Shown: positions 51,294-60,597 of the stretch, piece by piece | Position numbering within the stretch: position 1 is the stretch's first letter | How the letters are laid out: each line of letters starts with the position of its first letter | Source of the DNA: Candidatus Gastranaerophilales bacterium | GTDB lineage: Bacteria > Cyanobacteriota > Vampirovibrionia > Gastranaerophilales > Gastranaerophilaceae | Direction: 5' to 3' | Assembly: GCA_944323045.1 (NCBI GenBank) | Contig: CALUQX010000005.1 | Coordinates: forward strand, 36,884-100,883 | DNA: 64,000 nucleotides | Notes under the pieces: generated by a model | What the model saw: the letters and a program-made list of their open reading frames with translations, nothing else | The model's database searches: none | Told to the model about the DNA's origin: nothing | Position numbers and translations under genes: made by a program

Positions 51294-52253
51294 TTATTTT
51301 ATATCGTCCTGAATATTTTTCAAGTCCAGAAGCTTAATCCTTTTCTGCACATCTTCAATAAGCTTTCTGTTTATTGAAATAAGTTCGGATAACACAGCAA
51401 TCAGCCCGATTTGTATCCCCGCTAATATGAGTATTGACGCAAGAATAAGGGATTGAACATGCCCTGTGCCTGAACCGGAGAAATAATAGTATAAAAATCT
51501 TATGCCTATAATCACCCCTAAAAACAGACTTATGCTTGCAAGTGTAATAAAGAACCTGAAAGGTCTGTAAACAATAAACATTCTGAGCATGGTAAAAATA
51601 GAACGTCTAATATAATCAAACATGCTTTTTACAAGTCTTGATTTACGAATTTCAGGATTAACTTCCACCGGCACACAAACAAGCTGCAAGCCTTTTGCTT
51701 TTGCCTGAATGATTGTTTCCAGAGTATATGTGTAATTATCAAAAACATTTAACTGTAGTGCCGCATTTCTGGAAAACGCTCTGAATCCGCTCGGTGCATC
51801 TTCAACAGATGTCGAACTTACAAAACGCATGACACATGAGCCGAGTTTTTGCAGAAATTTCTTCATCAGAGAAAAATGTCTGATTTTTTCAACCGGACGT
51901 GTGCCAATTACTATATCAGCTTTTTCTTCCAGAATAGGTTTGATAAGTTCCGGTATAAAATCAGAATTATACTGATTGTCCGCATCAGTATTAACAATAA
52001 TATCAGCCCCTATCTCAAGCGACTTTTCAAGACCTGCGATAAAAGCCTTTGCCAGTCCTCTGTTAGGAGAAAGGCTTACTATGTGTTTGACTCCGCATGC
52101 CTTTGCAACTTCTACCGTTTTATCAGTTGAGCCATCATCAATGATAACAACCTCAATATCATCAATGCCTTCAATAGTTTCCGGCAAACTTCGCAAAACT
52201 ACCGGTAGCGCCTCCTCTTCATTATAACAAGGTATTTGAATAACTAGTTTCAT
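51294..52253 (-). CDS. Family 2 glycosyltransferase, polyprenyl-phosphate type
   Basis: 319 residues. GT2 domain at ~1-220: VIQIPCYNEEEALPVVLRSL, VVIIDDGSTDKTVE and NTDADNQYNSDFI (DxD metal site), then two C-terminal membrane helices at ~235-257 and 268-295. This is the DPMS/DolP-mannose type, which charges a lipid phosphate with sugar from a nucleotide donor. The divergent GT39-like gene at 52319 is a likely user of that lipid-linked sugar. TGGTGG precedes the ATG. Confidence 0.92.
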   Translation of the reverse strand: MKLVIQIPCYNEEEALPVVLRSLPETIEGIDDIEVVIIDDGSTDKTVEVAKACGVKHIVSLSPNRGLAKAFIAGLEKSLEIGADIIVNTDADNQYNSDFIPELIKPILEEKADIVIGTRPVEKIRHFSLMKKFLQKLGSCVMRFVSSTSVEDAPSGFRAFSRNAALQLNVFDNYTYTLETIIQAKAKGLQLVCVPVEVNPEIRKSRLVKSMFDYIRRSIFTMLRMFIVYRPFRFFITLASISLFLGVIIGIRFLYYYFSGSGTGHVQSLILASILILAGIQIGLIAVLSELISINRKLIEDVQKRIKLLDLKNIQDDIK

Positions 52254-52318
52254 AAATAACCACCAATTTTTATTTTTTTATTATATAATTAACATGGAGT
52301 TTTTTCAAATTGTTAAAT

Positions 52319-53941
52319 ATGAAAAGAATAGGGATAATAATATTAATAGTACTACTCGGTGTAATTTTAAGACTTGTTGCACTGGATAAGGCTGAAGGTT
52401 TATGGAATGATGAATACGTGAGTTATATGATTTCAGCACGTCCACTCGGGCATGCTTTTGTTGAAGGTATAAAATCACAGTGTCATATGCCTTTTTATTA
52501 TTTGTATCTAAAATCAGTCATGGCATTATTCGGAGACAGTGACCTTGTGTTAAGACTGAGTTCTGTTGCGGCAGGCGTTTTATCAATTATAACAATGTAC
52601 TTTGTCGGGAAGGAGCGCAATGAGCGGACGGGAATTTATTGTGCGGCATTCAGTGCAATAAGTTCTTTTCTTATATATTATTCTCAAGAAGTCCGGTTGT
52701 ATTCTGTGCTGTTTTTCTTTTCTGCTTTAATGCTTTTATTTACAATTAAACTTGTTAAAAATCCAGATGTAAAAAATCTGTTGCTTTTTGCACTATCAAG
52801 TTTTCTTGTGCTTTTTACGCACACAATCGGGTTTGTATTTGTGTTTTTTATGCTTGTTTATATAAGCTGCAAACTTTTTAATTCTCATAAAAATATTATT
52901 CTTAAGATGTGGGGGGCTATTTTAATAATTACGCTTTTATTAACACCCCAGATTATAGGTATATTGTTTAGAAAATCTTTTTCTCAGTGGTGGGGAAGTT
53001 TCTCACCTTCTGCTCTGGGATTTTTAATTACGGATTATTTTTCTCCTGTAATTACTAATTTTACCGGCGCACCCGCAAATTTCTTTTACAATTTCAAATC
53101 AGGCTTTATAATTTTTGCAATGATACCTTCTATTGTCGTTCTGCTGTTTAGTATATACTCGCTTAAAAACAAAGATTACAGAGAACTTTTATATGTTGTA
53201 ATCGCGACTCTTGCTGTAATTGTGGCGGCATCAATGAGCGGAAAACTCGTTTTTATAACAAAATACACAATAGAAATTTATCCGATTTTGATTTTACTTT
53301 TGTGTGCCGGAGCAGACAGTGTTAAAAATAATGTTCTCCGTAACACAGGTATTACAATATTCTGTGTGTTAAGTTTGTTCTTTTTATTAGTTAGTCCATT
53401 AGCAGCCAACAGGCTCCCGCGCAAAGAAGGGCATAAACTTGCCGCTGATTTGATAAAAAGCTCTGGATTAAAAGCTGATGATGCAGTAATTCTTCAGTAT
53501 TATGACAAAGGCAGATTTACAAAATATTATGACTTTACAGGTTTGAATGTTATATCAATGAATAAAGGAAATTTTGCAGAGTATATACAACCGGATGTGT
53601 CATATGCTCAAGCATTCAGCAACGGCAAAAAAGAATTCCAAAATGCATTTGCAGGCGCTGAAAACAACTATTTCGCAAATAAAATATTAGAAAATTTGAA
53701 ACCGCATAAAAATCAAAAAGTGGTTGTAATCTCTTTAAACAGTGTAAGTTTTTTCAATGAAGAAACACTTAAAAAAATAGCTGGGAATGAAACTTATTAT
53801 TCTCAGGTTCCGCTATTTTTCCTTGTCTTTTCGTATCTTAAAAATGAGACGGCTGATGTTCTTTCTAGAAACTATACACTGACAGGAATCCACAAAAGCG
53901 GAGAATGGATAGCAATGGAATTTACAAAACTTAATAATTAA
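52319..53941 (+). CDS. ArnT/PMT-like membrane glycosyltransferase
   Basis: 540 residues, about ten to eleven membrane segments in the first 360, then a ~160-residue soluble domain. The first loop contains GLWNDEYVSYMIS, where the Asp-Glu pair fits the catalytic acid motif of GT-C enzymes, and IYYSQEVRLYS also matches. GT-C enzymes take sugar from a polyprenyl-phosphate donor to a protein or lipid outside the membrane. I chose the ATG at 52319; there is no clear ribosome-binding site. Acceptor unknown; surface pilins would be candidates but nothing shows this. Confidence 0.85.
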   Translation: MKRIGIIILIVLLGVILRLVALDKAEGLWNDEYVSYMISARPLGHAFVEGIKSQCHMPFYYLYLKSVMALFGDSDLVLRLSSVAAGVLSIITMYFVGKERNERTGIYCAAFSAISSFLIYYSQEVRLYSVLFFFSALMLLFTIKLVKNPDVKNLLLFALSSFLVLFTHTIGFVFVFFMLVYISCKLFNSHKNIILKMWGAILIITLLLTPQIIGILFRKSFSQWWGSFSPSALGFLITDYFSPVITNFTGAPANFFYNFKSGFIIFAMIPSIVVLLFSIYSLKNKDYRELLYVVIATLAVIVAASMSGKLVFITKYTIEIYPILILLLCAGADSVKNNVLRNTGITIFCVLSLFFLLVSPLAANRLPRKEGHKLAADLIKSSGLKADDAVILQYYDKGRFTKYYDFTGLNVISMNKGNFAEYIQPDVSYAQAFSNGKKEFQNAFAGAENNYFANKILENLKPHKNQKVVVISLNSVSFFNEETLKKIAGNETYYSQVPLFFLVFSYLKNETADVLSRNYTLTGIHKSGEWIAMEFTKLNN

Positions 53942-54004
53942 TGCTTTATTAGCAATTTTTAATATTCAGGAGTGTCTATATATATAGAAGGCGTTGGTAG
54001 TGTC

Positions 54005-55429
54005 ATGAAAGTAGAAAGTATAAATTTAAATTTTCAAAATGCTCAAATGCATAACAATATGCATCGGTCAGACAAACCTAGTTTCACGAGCAAATATAAT
54101 TCCGACGATATTTATAAAGAGTTAATGCATTACATGCCTAAGTCAGTAAAATTAATGCTGAAGGTGAAAGAGTGGGTCGGTGAAGTTCAGAATATTATTA
54201 TAAATTCAGTCGGTACGGGATTAATCGCGCCGATTTTTATTAAATATAACCCTTTATCAAAAACTGATGAAGATACCAGAACATATTCAGCCTGGAGACA
54301 ACCTGTATCAGCCGTGCTTGCTATATTAACACAGGTCGGTGCAACTATTCCGTTTAACAACAGTGTTAAAAACAAAGCTAATCAGGGTAAACTCGGACAG
54401 GATTACAATATGACTCCGTTTATGGATGACAGTTACCTGAAAAAACTCATTAAAAAACAGCATCCAAACTATACAAAAGCACAGATTGAAGAACGTTTAA
54501 ATATTGTGAAAAAAGACCAGCGTGAAGAGTTAATAAAAGACTTGAGAACCAAAAATACAGTTATGTTTATAGAAGACGGAAAACCAAATAAAGTTCCGAT
54601 GAATAGGGCAAGATTTAAAGAAACACTGCTTGCTACAATTGATGATTTGATTAAAGAAGAAAAAGCTGAAAAAGTTAAAAGTGACGATACAAAACGTCAA
54701 CTCCGTATTCAAAGAAGTGATTACTATCGTACTCATGCAGATAAAGCAAATGCACATCTTGATGCGCTCGAAGATATTTTTAAATCCGGTGACATAGAAC
54801 AGGTCAAAAAAGATCTGATTACAATGCTCGGCGAAATGAAATCCAGACATGAAGACAAAGAATTAATCAAATTTACACAGGAAATATATACAATCGGCAG
54901 TAAATCCGATGATAACAAAACAATTAACAGTATGCATGACAAAGTCAAACGTGCAAAAGGCTACGTTCACGATTACGGAGAAATGACATCAAAAGAACAG
55001 GTTATTGAACGTGTTAACAGAAGTATTGCAGGACGTGTCACAGACATTGACTTGAACCTCAAATTCTTTGACAAAGTTAAGAAGGCAATACAAAATGATC
55101 AAACTGTTTATGAAATTGAAGATATGTTCACAAAAGAAGTTAAACAGAACAAACGTCTTCAAGAAAAATCCATTAAATTTGCGGAAAGAGTCGCCGATCA
55201 ACTTAAAAATCAAACAAAAGCCTGCTTAAACGGTTACAAACAAGTTGGCGGCATATTCGTTTCGCTTGTAACACTGTTTATTTCCTGCCCGCTTTTGAAC
55301 TGGGTATACCCGAAATTTATGGCGGCTGTATTCCCGAACCTCTCAAACGGCAAACATACAAAAGATACAACATCTTTGATTGAAAGAGCATCCAATCCTG
55401 AATTAAAGAAAGCTGAGGTGAAATCATGA
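54005..55429 (+). CDS. Uncharacterised membrane protein, twin of the next gene
   Basis: 474 residues, no recognised family. The N-terminal SDKPSFTSKYN resembles the PxFTG-like starts common in proteins of this lineage. Residues ~85-110 (YSAWRQPVSAVLAILTQVGA) and ~435-460 (GGIFVSLVTLFISCPLLNWV) are hydrophobic. Between them is a ~300-residue Lys/Glu-rich helical region. I chose the ATG at 54005 rather than the GTG at 53972, whose AGGA would overlap it. ATGA overlap with the next gene. Similarity in layout to that gene suggests duplication. Confidence 0.75.
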   Translation: MKVESINLNFQNAQMHNNMHRSDKPSFTSKYNSDDIYKELMHYMPKSVKLMLKVKEWVGEVQNIIINSVGTGLIAPIFIKYNPLSKTDEDTRTYSAWRQPVSAVLAILTQVGATIPFNNSVKNKANQGKLGQDYNMTPFMDDSYLKKLIKKQHPNYTKAQIEERLNIVKKDQREELIKDLRTKNTVMFIEDGKPNKVPMNRARFKETLLATIDDLIKEEKAEKVKSDDTKRQLRIQRSDYYRTHADKANAHLDALEDIFKSGDIEQVKKDLITMLGEMKSRHEDKELIKFTQEIYTIGSKSDDNKTINSMHDKVKRAKGYVHDYGEMTSKEQVIERVNRSIAGRVTDIDLNLKFFDKVKKAIQNDQTVYEIEDMFTKEVKQNKRLQEKSIKFAERVADQLKNQTKACLNGYKQVGGIFVSLVTLFISCPLLNWVYPKFMAAVFPNLSNGKHTKDTTSLIERASNPELKKAEVKS

Positions 55430-56208
55430 GTAAAATTTCATCAATAGGCAACAGCGTTAGACCTTATATTCAAAAGATAAATACATGGTGTGAAAAACCA
55501 TATAAAGCTCTGGCAAATGTAAAAATCGGCAAATACAAACCGATGCAGATTGTTAACAACAATTACATCAAAGATAACACAAAATTTATTACAGGGCTCG
55601 GGGTCGCATCTATCGTACTTAAAGACGGTGTCGGATGTTATATGTATGTAACTCAGAGTTTAAACAACAAAGAAATACCTGATGACAAACGTAAATTCGT
55701 TGCCGCACTTGACCTTGCAAACGGCGGATTAATGATATTAACACAATTGGGGATGTTCTTTACAATATCCAATAAAAAAGTGCAGGAAAAAATGTTTAAC
55801 AAACTCTTTGGCAAATATTTTGACCGTGCAGCTTCAAAGGGATATCAGGCAAAACTTAAGAATAATGACCTATTAAAAGATATGAAGGGTACAGATTTTC
55901 ACCGCGTGTTGAATAAAGCAAGAAAAGACGTTAAAGGCGCATTTGAAAACGTTACCTCACTGGTTGCAGCTTCAATTGTAGCTAAACGTATGCTTGTTCC
56001 GTTCATTGCAACACCGCTTGCTGATAAAACCGGTGAATGGATGAACAGACACGAAAAACCGGACAAAGTAAACAAAGATACTAAAAATACTTATAATACT
56101 CATAAAGCAGCTATTGATGACAAAATAAATGAATCTGAAACAACAAAATCAACTGCTCCGACAGCAAAAAAGAACTCTAATCTTCTGGATAAATTCAAAA
56201 AATCATAA
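55426..56208 (+). CDS. Uncharacterised membrane protein, twin of the previous gene
   Basis: 260 residues. It shares layout with the preceding protein: a charged start, a hydrophobic block with LANGGLMILTQLGMFFTISN (compare SAVLAILTQVGATIPFNNS in its neighbour), a Lys-rich helix, and a second hydrophobic block (LVAASIVAKRMLVPFIATPL) before a polar tail. Here the middle helical region is only ~80 residues. ATGA overlap with the previous stop shows co-translation. Function unknown; the tail is Lys/Thr-rich. A terminator follows. Confidence 0.75.
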   Translation: MSKISSIGNSVRPYIQKINTWCEKPYKALANVKIGKYKPMQIVNNNYIKDNTKFITGLGVASIVLKDGVGCYMYVTQSLNNKEIPDDKRKFVAALDLANGGLMILTQLGMFFTISNKKVQEKMFNKLFGKYFDRAASKGYQAKLKNNDLLKDMKGTDFHRVLNKARKDVKGAFENVTSLVAASIVAKRMLVPFIATPLADKTGEWMNRHEKPDKVNKDTKNTYNTHKAAIDDKINESETTKSTAPTAKKNSNLLDKFKKS

Positions 56209-56223
56209 ATTACTATATAAAAT

Positions 56224-56259
56224 AAAAATCCCTGAAGTTGTTTACTTTCAGGGATTTTT
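56224..56259. terminator. Bidirectional terminator
   Basis: Perfect 13-bp stem AAAAATCCCTGAA (56224-56236) with TTCAGGGATTTTT (56247-56259), T run following. It serves the plus-strand twin genes and, because of the A-rich left arm, the minus-strand gene ending at 56278. Confidence 0.92.
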
Positions 56260-56277
56260 TATTTAAAACTTTTTCAT

Positions 56278-56625
56278 TTAAAACGGTTTTGTCTGATTAA
56301 GTTTCATTCTGAGTTCTCTAAACCTTGCTACATCTTCTTGCGTTTTGCCGCTGTCCTTAAACAGAGCCTGAGTAGAAGGATGAACCATCAAAACATAATC
56401 CATATGTATTTCTAAGAAATTGTATTTTCTTGGCGGCTGATTTGAGTTGCGCGGATAAATTTCTGCGTTAGTTACCGCAAGGAAACGTCTTTCTTTATCA
56501 TTCAGCAGGTCAGTCAATTCACGATTTGTGTTAGTGTATTTAGAAACATGAACAACCCCTTTAATATCGTGATCTGCTGTCAAAATAGTAACTTCTATAG
56601 GTACTGTATCAATATTTTTTGCCAT
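56278..56625 (-). CDS. Conserved-looking protein of unknown function
   Basis: 115 residues, no signal peptide or membrane segment. The text VPIEVTILTADHDIKGVVHV, LTDLLNDKERRFLAVTNAEI and FLEIHMDYVLMVHPS suggests a small beta-rich fold (I recall similar wording in a DUF6812-type family, but am not sure). AAGGATT precedes the ATG. It stands alone between terminators and yitT. Confidence 0.7.
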   Translation of the reverse strand: MAKNIDTVPIEVTILTADHDIKGVVHVSKYTNTNRELTDLLNDKERRFLAVTNAEIYPRNSNQPPRKYNFLEIHMDYVLMVHPSTQALFKDSGKTQEDVARFRELRMKLNQTKPF

Positions 56626-56680
56626 GATTAAAATCCTTAAATTCCTTTATTATTACTATAATACATTTTTTAAAAATTGT

Positions 56681-57535
56681 CTATCTTTTTTTAACTCTGC
56701 CGCCGTAAGTTTCATGAACATCCACAACAGAAAGAAACGCAGACGGGTCAATTTCTTTTACAATTTCTTTTAATTTTGCCATCTCAAGCCTTGTAACAAC
56801 ACAGTATATAAGCGTTTTTTCCTTGCCAGAAAACCCGCCGATACCGCCGAGATATGTAACCCCGACATCAAGACGTTCAAGAAGCGCCTGTCCTATTTCA
56901 TTTGCAGAATCACTGATTATTCTGACTGATTTTGAATTATTCAACCCTTCCAGCACAACATCAATAACTCTTGAGGCAATAAAGTATGTAATAATTGCAT
57001 ACATTGCTTTTTCCGGACCAAAAACAAATCCTGCTGCCGCATAAATTATTACATTGAACCCCATAATAATTTCGCCCACTGAAAATCCGAATTTTTTAGA
57101 TAACACAAGCGACATAATCTCAGTTCCGTCCATAGACCCTTCATTTTTGAGTACAAGTCCGACACCGAACCCGAGAATAATGCCGCCAAAAACTGTTGCA
57201 AGCAGCAAATCATCTGTCACATTTTTTACACTGTGAAAAATGTTAACACCGGCTGAAAGCATTGCAATGGCATAAAATGTCTGGAATACGAATTTCTTAC
57301 CAATCTTATTGAATGCGAAAAGTATAAACGGAAGGTTTAATACAAAAATCAAAAGCCCTAAATTATATTTTGTTAAATGGGCAAGAATAATGCCAATACC
57401 AACAATGCCGCCGTCAATAATATTGTTTGGAACAAGGAAACATTCAAGTGCATATGCCGCAATTAATGGACCTAAAGTCAAAAAAATGAATTTTCGAAGT
57501 ATACTCAAAAATAAAGATTTTTTTGTTCTAGGCAT
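56681..57535 (-). CDS. YitT family membrane protein
   Basis: 284 residues. Five membrane segments in ~1-200 and a C-terminal DUF2179 domain (GVTYLGGIGGFSGKEKTLIY, VVTRLEMAKLKEIVKEIDPS). Family text includes FLVPNNIIDGGIVGIGIILA and GFGVGLVLKNEGSMDGTEIM. Function is not established for the family. Its ATG overlaps the last 8 nt of cdaA, so it is co-translated with the c-di-AMP cyclase. Confidence 0.9.
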   Translation of the reverse strand: MPRTKKSLFLSILRKFIFLTLGPLIAAYALECFLVPNNIIDGGIVGIGIILAHLTKYNLGLLIFVLNLPFILFAFNKIGKKFVFQTFYAIAMLSAGVNIFHSVKNVTDDLLLATVFGGIILGFGVGLVLKNEGSMDGTEIMSLVLSKKFGFSVGEIIMGFNVIIYAAAGFVFGPEKAMYAIITYFIASRVIDVVLEGLNNSKSVRIISDSANEIGQALLERLDVGVTYLGGIGGFSGKEKTLIYCVVTRLEMAKLKEIVKEIDPSAFLSVVDVHETYGGRVKKR

Positions 57536-58448
57536 TGTTTTTCCCCTTCTGCTGATTGTTGTGAACAGTTTTTTTAATCGTGATAAGATTATTTATTTTA
57601 AAAATTGTCTTTTTCTCTTCTTCTTCATTTTTAATGCCGAGTATATTTTCAAGGTCATTTTTTAAAGTTACCAGATCTTCATATTTTTTCAAAGTGCCGT
57701 CAATTGCCATAGAAACATCGCCTGTTTCTTCAGAAACAACAAGACAGGCTGCATCACTGACTTCACTCATTCCAATAGCAGCACGGTGGCGTGTACCGTA
57801 TTTCCAGCTTAATTTCGGGTCTTCTGTCAAAGGAAGAAGTACACCGGCAGAAATGATTTTAGCCCCGTTTATTACAACAGCACCGTCATGCAAAGGAGTG
57901 TTCGGGTGGAAAATTGTAAGGATTAATTCGGTTGAAACATCAGCATTCAATTTTGTACCGACATCACTGTAAGTATTGCTTAAATCACTCTGAAACACAA
58001 TAAGTGCGCCGGTATGGGATTTAGAGAGAAATTTAACAGCTTCAACCAGTTCTTTAATAACATCTATTTTAGGATTTTTAGATACATGAGATGCAGGAGA
58101 AAAAGCTTTGCTTATAAAGTCAACCTGCCCTAAAAAACCAAGGAATTTTCTAAGTTCCGGCTGAAATATTACAATCAAACTTAAAGAAATAAGTGTAACG
58201 ACTGATTTTAGAAACATACCGAGAATTCTTAAATCAATTCTTACCAGAACTTCACCAAATACCCAGAGGAAAATAAGGAAAAATATACCTTTAACAAATT
58301 TTTCTGACGGAGTATTTTTTATAAATTTTTTGTAAAACGCGTACAAAATTCCTGCAATAACAAGTATTTCTGCAACATTTGTTATGTTAAATGACCAGTC
58401 TAATAATCCTATTTGTTTTTGTAAAAAAGTTAAAATTTCATTTATCAT
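57528..58448 (-). CDS. cdaA: Diadenylate cyclase CdaA
   Basis: 306 residues. CdaA makes c-di-AMP from two ATP. Three membrane segments in ~20-95 (VAEILVIAGILYAFYKKF, ILGMFLKSVVTLISLSLIVI) then the DAC domain with LHDGAVVINGAKIISAGVLL (DGA) and YGTRHRAAIGMSEVSD (RHR), both catalytic motifs intact. The end is a Lys-rich tail. Its ATG overlaps the lysA stop (ATGA); yitT follows with overlap. There is no CdaR regulator gene next to it, unlike Firmicutes. Confidence 0.95.
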   Translation of the reverse strand: MINEILTFLQKQIGLLDWSFNITNVAEILVIAGILYAFYKKFIKNTPSEKFVKGIFFLIFLWVFGEVLVRIDLRILGMFLKSVVTLISLSLIVIFQPELRKFLGFLGQVDFISKAFSPASHVSKNPKIDVIKELVEAVKFLSKSHTGALIVFQSDLSNTYSDVGTKLNADVSTELILTIFHPNTPLHDGAVVINGAKIISAGVLLPLTEDPKLSWKYGTRHRAAIGMSEVSDAACLVVSEETGDVSMAIDGTLKKYEDLVTLKNDLENILGIKNEEEEKKTIFKINNLITIKKTVHNNQQKGKNNA

Positions 58449-59776
58449 AACTGTTTCAACCTGTCAGGAATAATGTCATTAGCCACAATATCATCAAGTG
58501 ATTCTCTTTTTATAATAAGATCTGCCTGAGAATTGTTAACAAGCACCATAGCCGGCTTTTGAACGCGGTTATAATTTGATGCCATTGAATAGTTGTAAGC
58601 ACCGGTGTTGTACACACACAGGATATCACCTTCTTCAATTACAGGAAGGTTAATATCTTTAATCAGAATATCACCGCTTTCGCAAAAACGTCCGGCAATT
58701 GTCACTGTTTCAGCAGTAGTATCAGTTAGTGGTTTGTTTGCAATTTGAGCGCAATACTCTGCCTGATACATTGATGGCCGCACATTGTCAGCCATACCGC
58801 CGTCTATTGCAAAATATTTTTTGCCATGCGGAACTTGTTTTGAACTGCCAAGAGTGTATAATGTTACACCGGCTGTTGAAATTATGCTTCTGCCCGGTTC
58901 GATAAACAATGCCGGCGGTTCTATATTATATTTTTTAATACTGTTGTTTAAAGCTGTTATTATTTTTTCAGCAATATCATAAGTTGAAGGCGGAACATCT
59001 TTTTCTGTGTATTTAACCCCGAGCCCGCCGCCAACATTTATTTCATCAAGTTTAAGCCCGAATTTTTCATCTAATCTTGCTATTTCTTTTACAAGTATTT
59101 CAATTTCATCAGCATAAATTGTTGTTTCAAAAATTTGAGAGCCGATGTGTGCATGAAGACCGTGAAGTTTCAAATTTTTATACTGTTCAAGAATTAATTC
59201 TACAGCCTCATCTATTTGAGTTAAATCAAACCCGAATTTTGAATCCAGATGCCCTGTTTGAATGTATTCATGAGTATGACACTCAATACCCGGGGTGATT
59301 CTCAAAAGGATATCCGCAACTTTGTTATAGGATTTTGCAATTTCATTTAACAGTGATAACTCAAAGAAATTATCAACAGAAATTCGCCCGACGCCTAATT
59401 TTAACGCAAGTGAGAGTTCTTCAGGGGATTTGTTGTTGCCGTTAAAAAGAACTTTTGACATATCTGCGCTGGCTTTGTATACAGTATAAATTTCGCCTGC
59501 AGATACAACATCAAACCCGAAGCCTTCACCAGCCAGAAGTGCTGAAACAGCTTCTGTACAAAGTGCTTTTGACGCATACATCATATTAACTTTCGGGTAA
59601 TTTTTAAATGCATCTTTATAATCACGACAGATAGAGCGAATAGTTTGTTCATCCAGAACATATAAAGGAGTGTTGAATTTTTGAGCCAACTCAGTCAAAT
59701 CACAGCCGCCCAGTTCTAAATTGCCCTGCGGGTTAATTTTCAATGTCAACGGCTTTAAATTCTGGTTAGTGCTCAC
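58445..59776 (-). CDS. lysA: Diaminopimelate decarboxylase
   Basis: 443 residues. PLP enzyme that converts meso-diaminopimelate to lysine. PLP Lys in MMYASKALCTEAVSALLAGE; GRISVDNFFELSLLNEIA; LHGLHAHIGSQIFETTIYAD; INVGGGLGVKYTEKD; EPGRSIISTAGVTLYTLGSS; and CESGDILIKDINLP. The start is GTG with AGGAG 7 nt upstream. First gene of lysA-cdaA-yitT. Confidence 0.96.
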   Translation of the reverse strand: MSTNQNLKPLTLKINPQGNLELGGCDLTELAQKFNTPLYVLDEQTIRSICRDYKDAFKNYPKVNMMYASKALCTEAVSALLAGEGFGFDVVSAGEIYTVYKASADMSKVLFNGNNKSPEELSLALKLGVGRISVDNFFELSLLNEIAKSYNKVADILLRITPGIECHTHEYIQTGHLDSKFGFDLTQIDEAVELILEQYKNLKLHGLHAHIGSQIFETTIYADEIEILVKEIARLDEKFGLKLDEINVGGGLGVKYTEKDVPPSTYDIAEKIITALNNSIKKYNIEPPALFIEPGRSIISTAGVTLYTLGSSKQVPHGKKYFAIDGGMADNVRPSMYQAEYCAQIANKPLTDTTAETVTIAGRFCESGDILIKDINLPVIEEGDILCVYNTGAYNYSMASNYNRVQKPAMVLVNNSQADLIIKRESLDDIVANDIIPDRLKQL

Positions 59777-59876
59777 TCGATTACTCCTGATGTTCTCTCT
59801 ACATAATTATAATAACATACTTTATTTCAAAATAAAATACTTTAAATGTGTGAGCATGTAAAATTTTTCTAAAGAT

Positions 59877-60473
59877 TTAATTCATCTGTTCATAAACCCG
59901 CTTGATTTCTTTTATGTCCTGCCACATAAGCCATTTAGGACTGCCTTTTTCACGAGAATCGTTTCTTAATAAATATGAAGGGTGAAAAATCGGCATCATT
60001 TTAGAGAAATTCGGACCTTCAAACCAGCGTCCTCGAAGTTTAGTAATCCCCAGTTTTGTGTCCATAAGCGAGTTGACGGCAACACGCCCGCAAAGGAGTA
60101 TAATACGCGGCTTTAGAATATTTATTTGGGCATCAAGATATTCACGGCAGGCGGCTTTTTCTTCCGGCAGTGGATCTCTGTTTTCAGGTGGTCTGCATTT
60201 TAGTGTGTTACAGATATAAATATGTTTGTTTCGTTCAAATCCAACGGAAGCCAGAATTTTGTCTAAAAGCTGTCCTGCTTTGCCTACAAAAGGTTCTCCC
60301 TGCATATCTTCATAATACCCCGGAGCCTCACCTATTAACATCATTTTATGATTAGGTACTCCGCCTGAAAATACGATGTTTGTCCGTGTCTTGCACAACC
60401 CGCATTTTGTGCAGTTAAGACATTTGCTGCGTACATTTTCAAGTTCTTCAATTTCTTTTTCCAACTCTTGCAT
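59877..60473 (-). CDS. udg: Family 4 uracil-DNA glycosylase
   Basis: 198 residues. Fe-S uracil-DNA glycosylase that starts base excision of deaminated cytosine. The 4Fe-4S Cys are in CLNCTKCGLCKTR and, further on, CRPPENRDPLPEEKAACREY. Active-site motif GEAPGYYEDMQGEPFVGKAG and the late motif FHPSYLLRN. GGAAGGTGAT precedes the ATG. Monocistronic. Confidence 0.94.
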   Translation of the reverse strand: MQELEKEIEELENVRSKCLNCTKCGLCKTRTNIVFSGGVPNHKMMLIGEAPGYYEDMQGEPFVGKAGQLLDKILASVGFERNKHIYICNTLKCRPPENRDPLPEEKAACREYLDAQINILKPRIILLCGRVAVNSLMDTKLGITKLRGRWFEGPNFSKMMPIFHPSYLLRNDSREKGSPKWLMWQDIKEIKRVYEQMN

Positions 60474-60597
60474 TACAAATCACCTTCCGCATTGTTATTA
60501 TATATGAAAAACATTAAATTTAAATTAATAAAAAATAAAGGCAAAAGTTTTTGATGTAAAATATAATTAAAGGTAAGATAATATAAAGGAAAAAATT

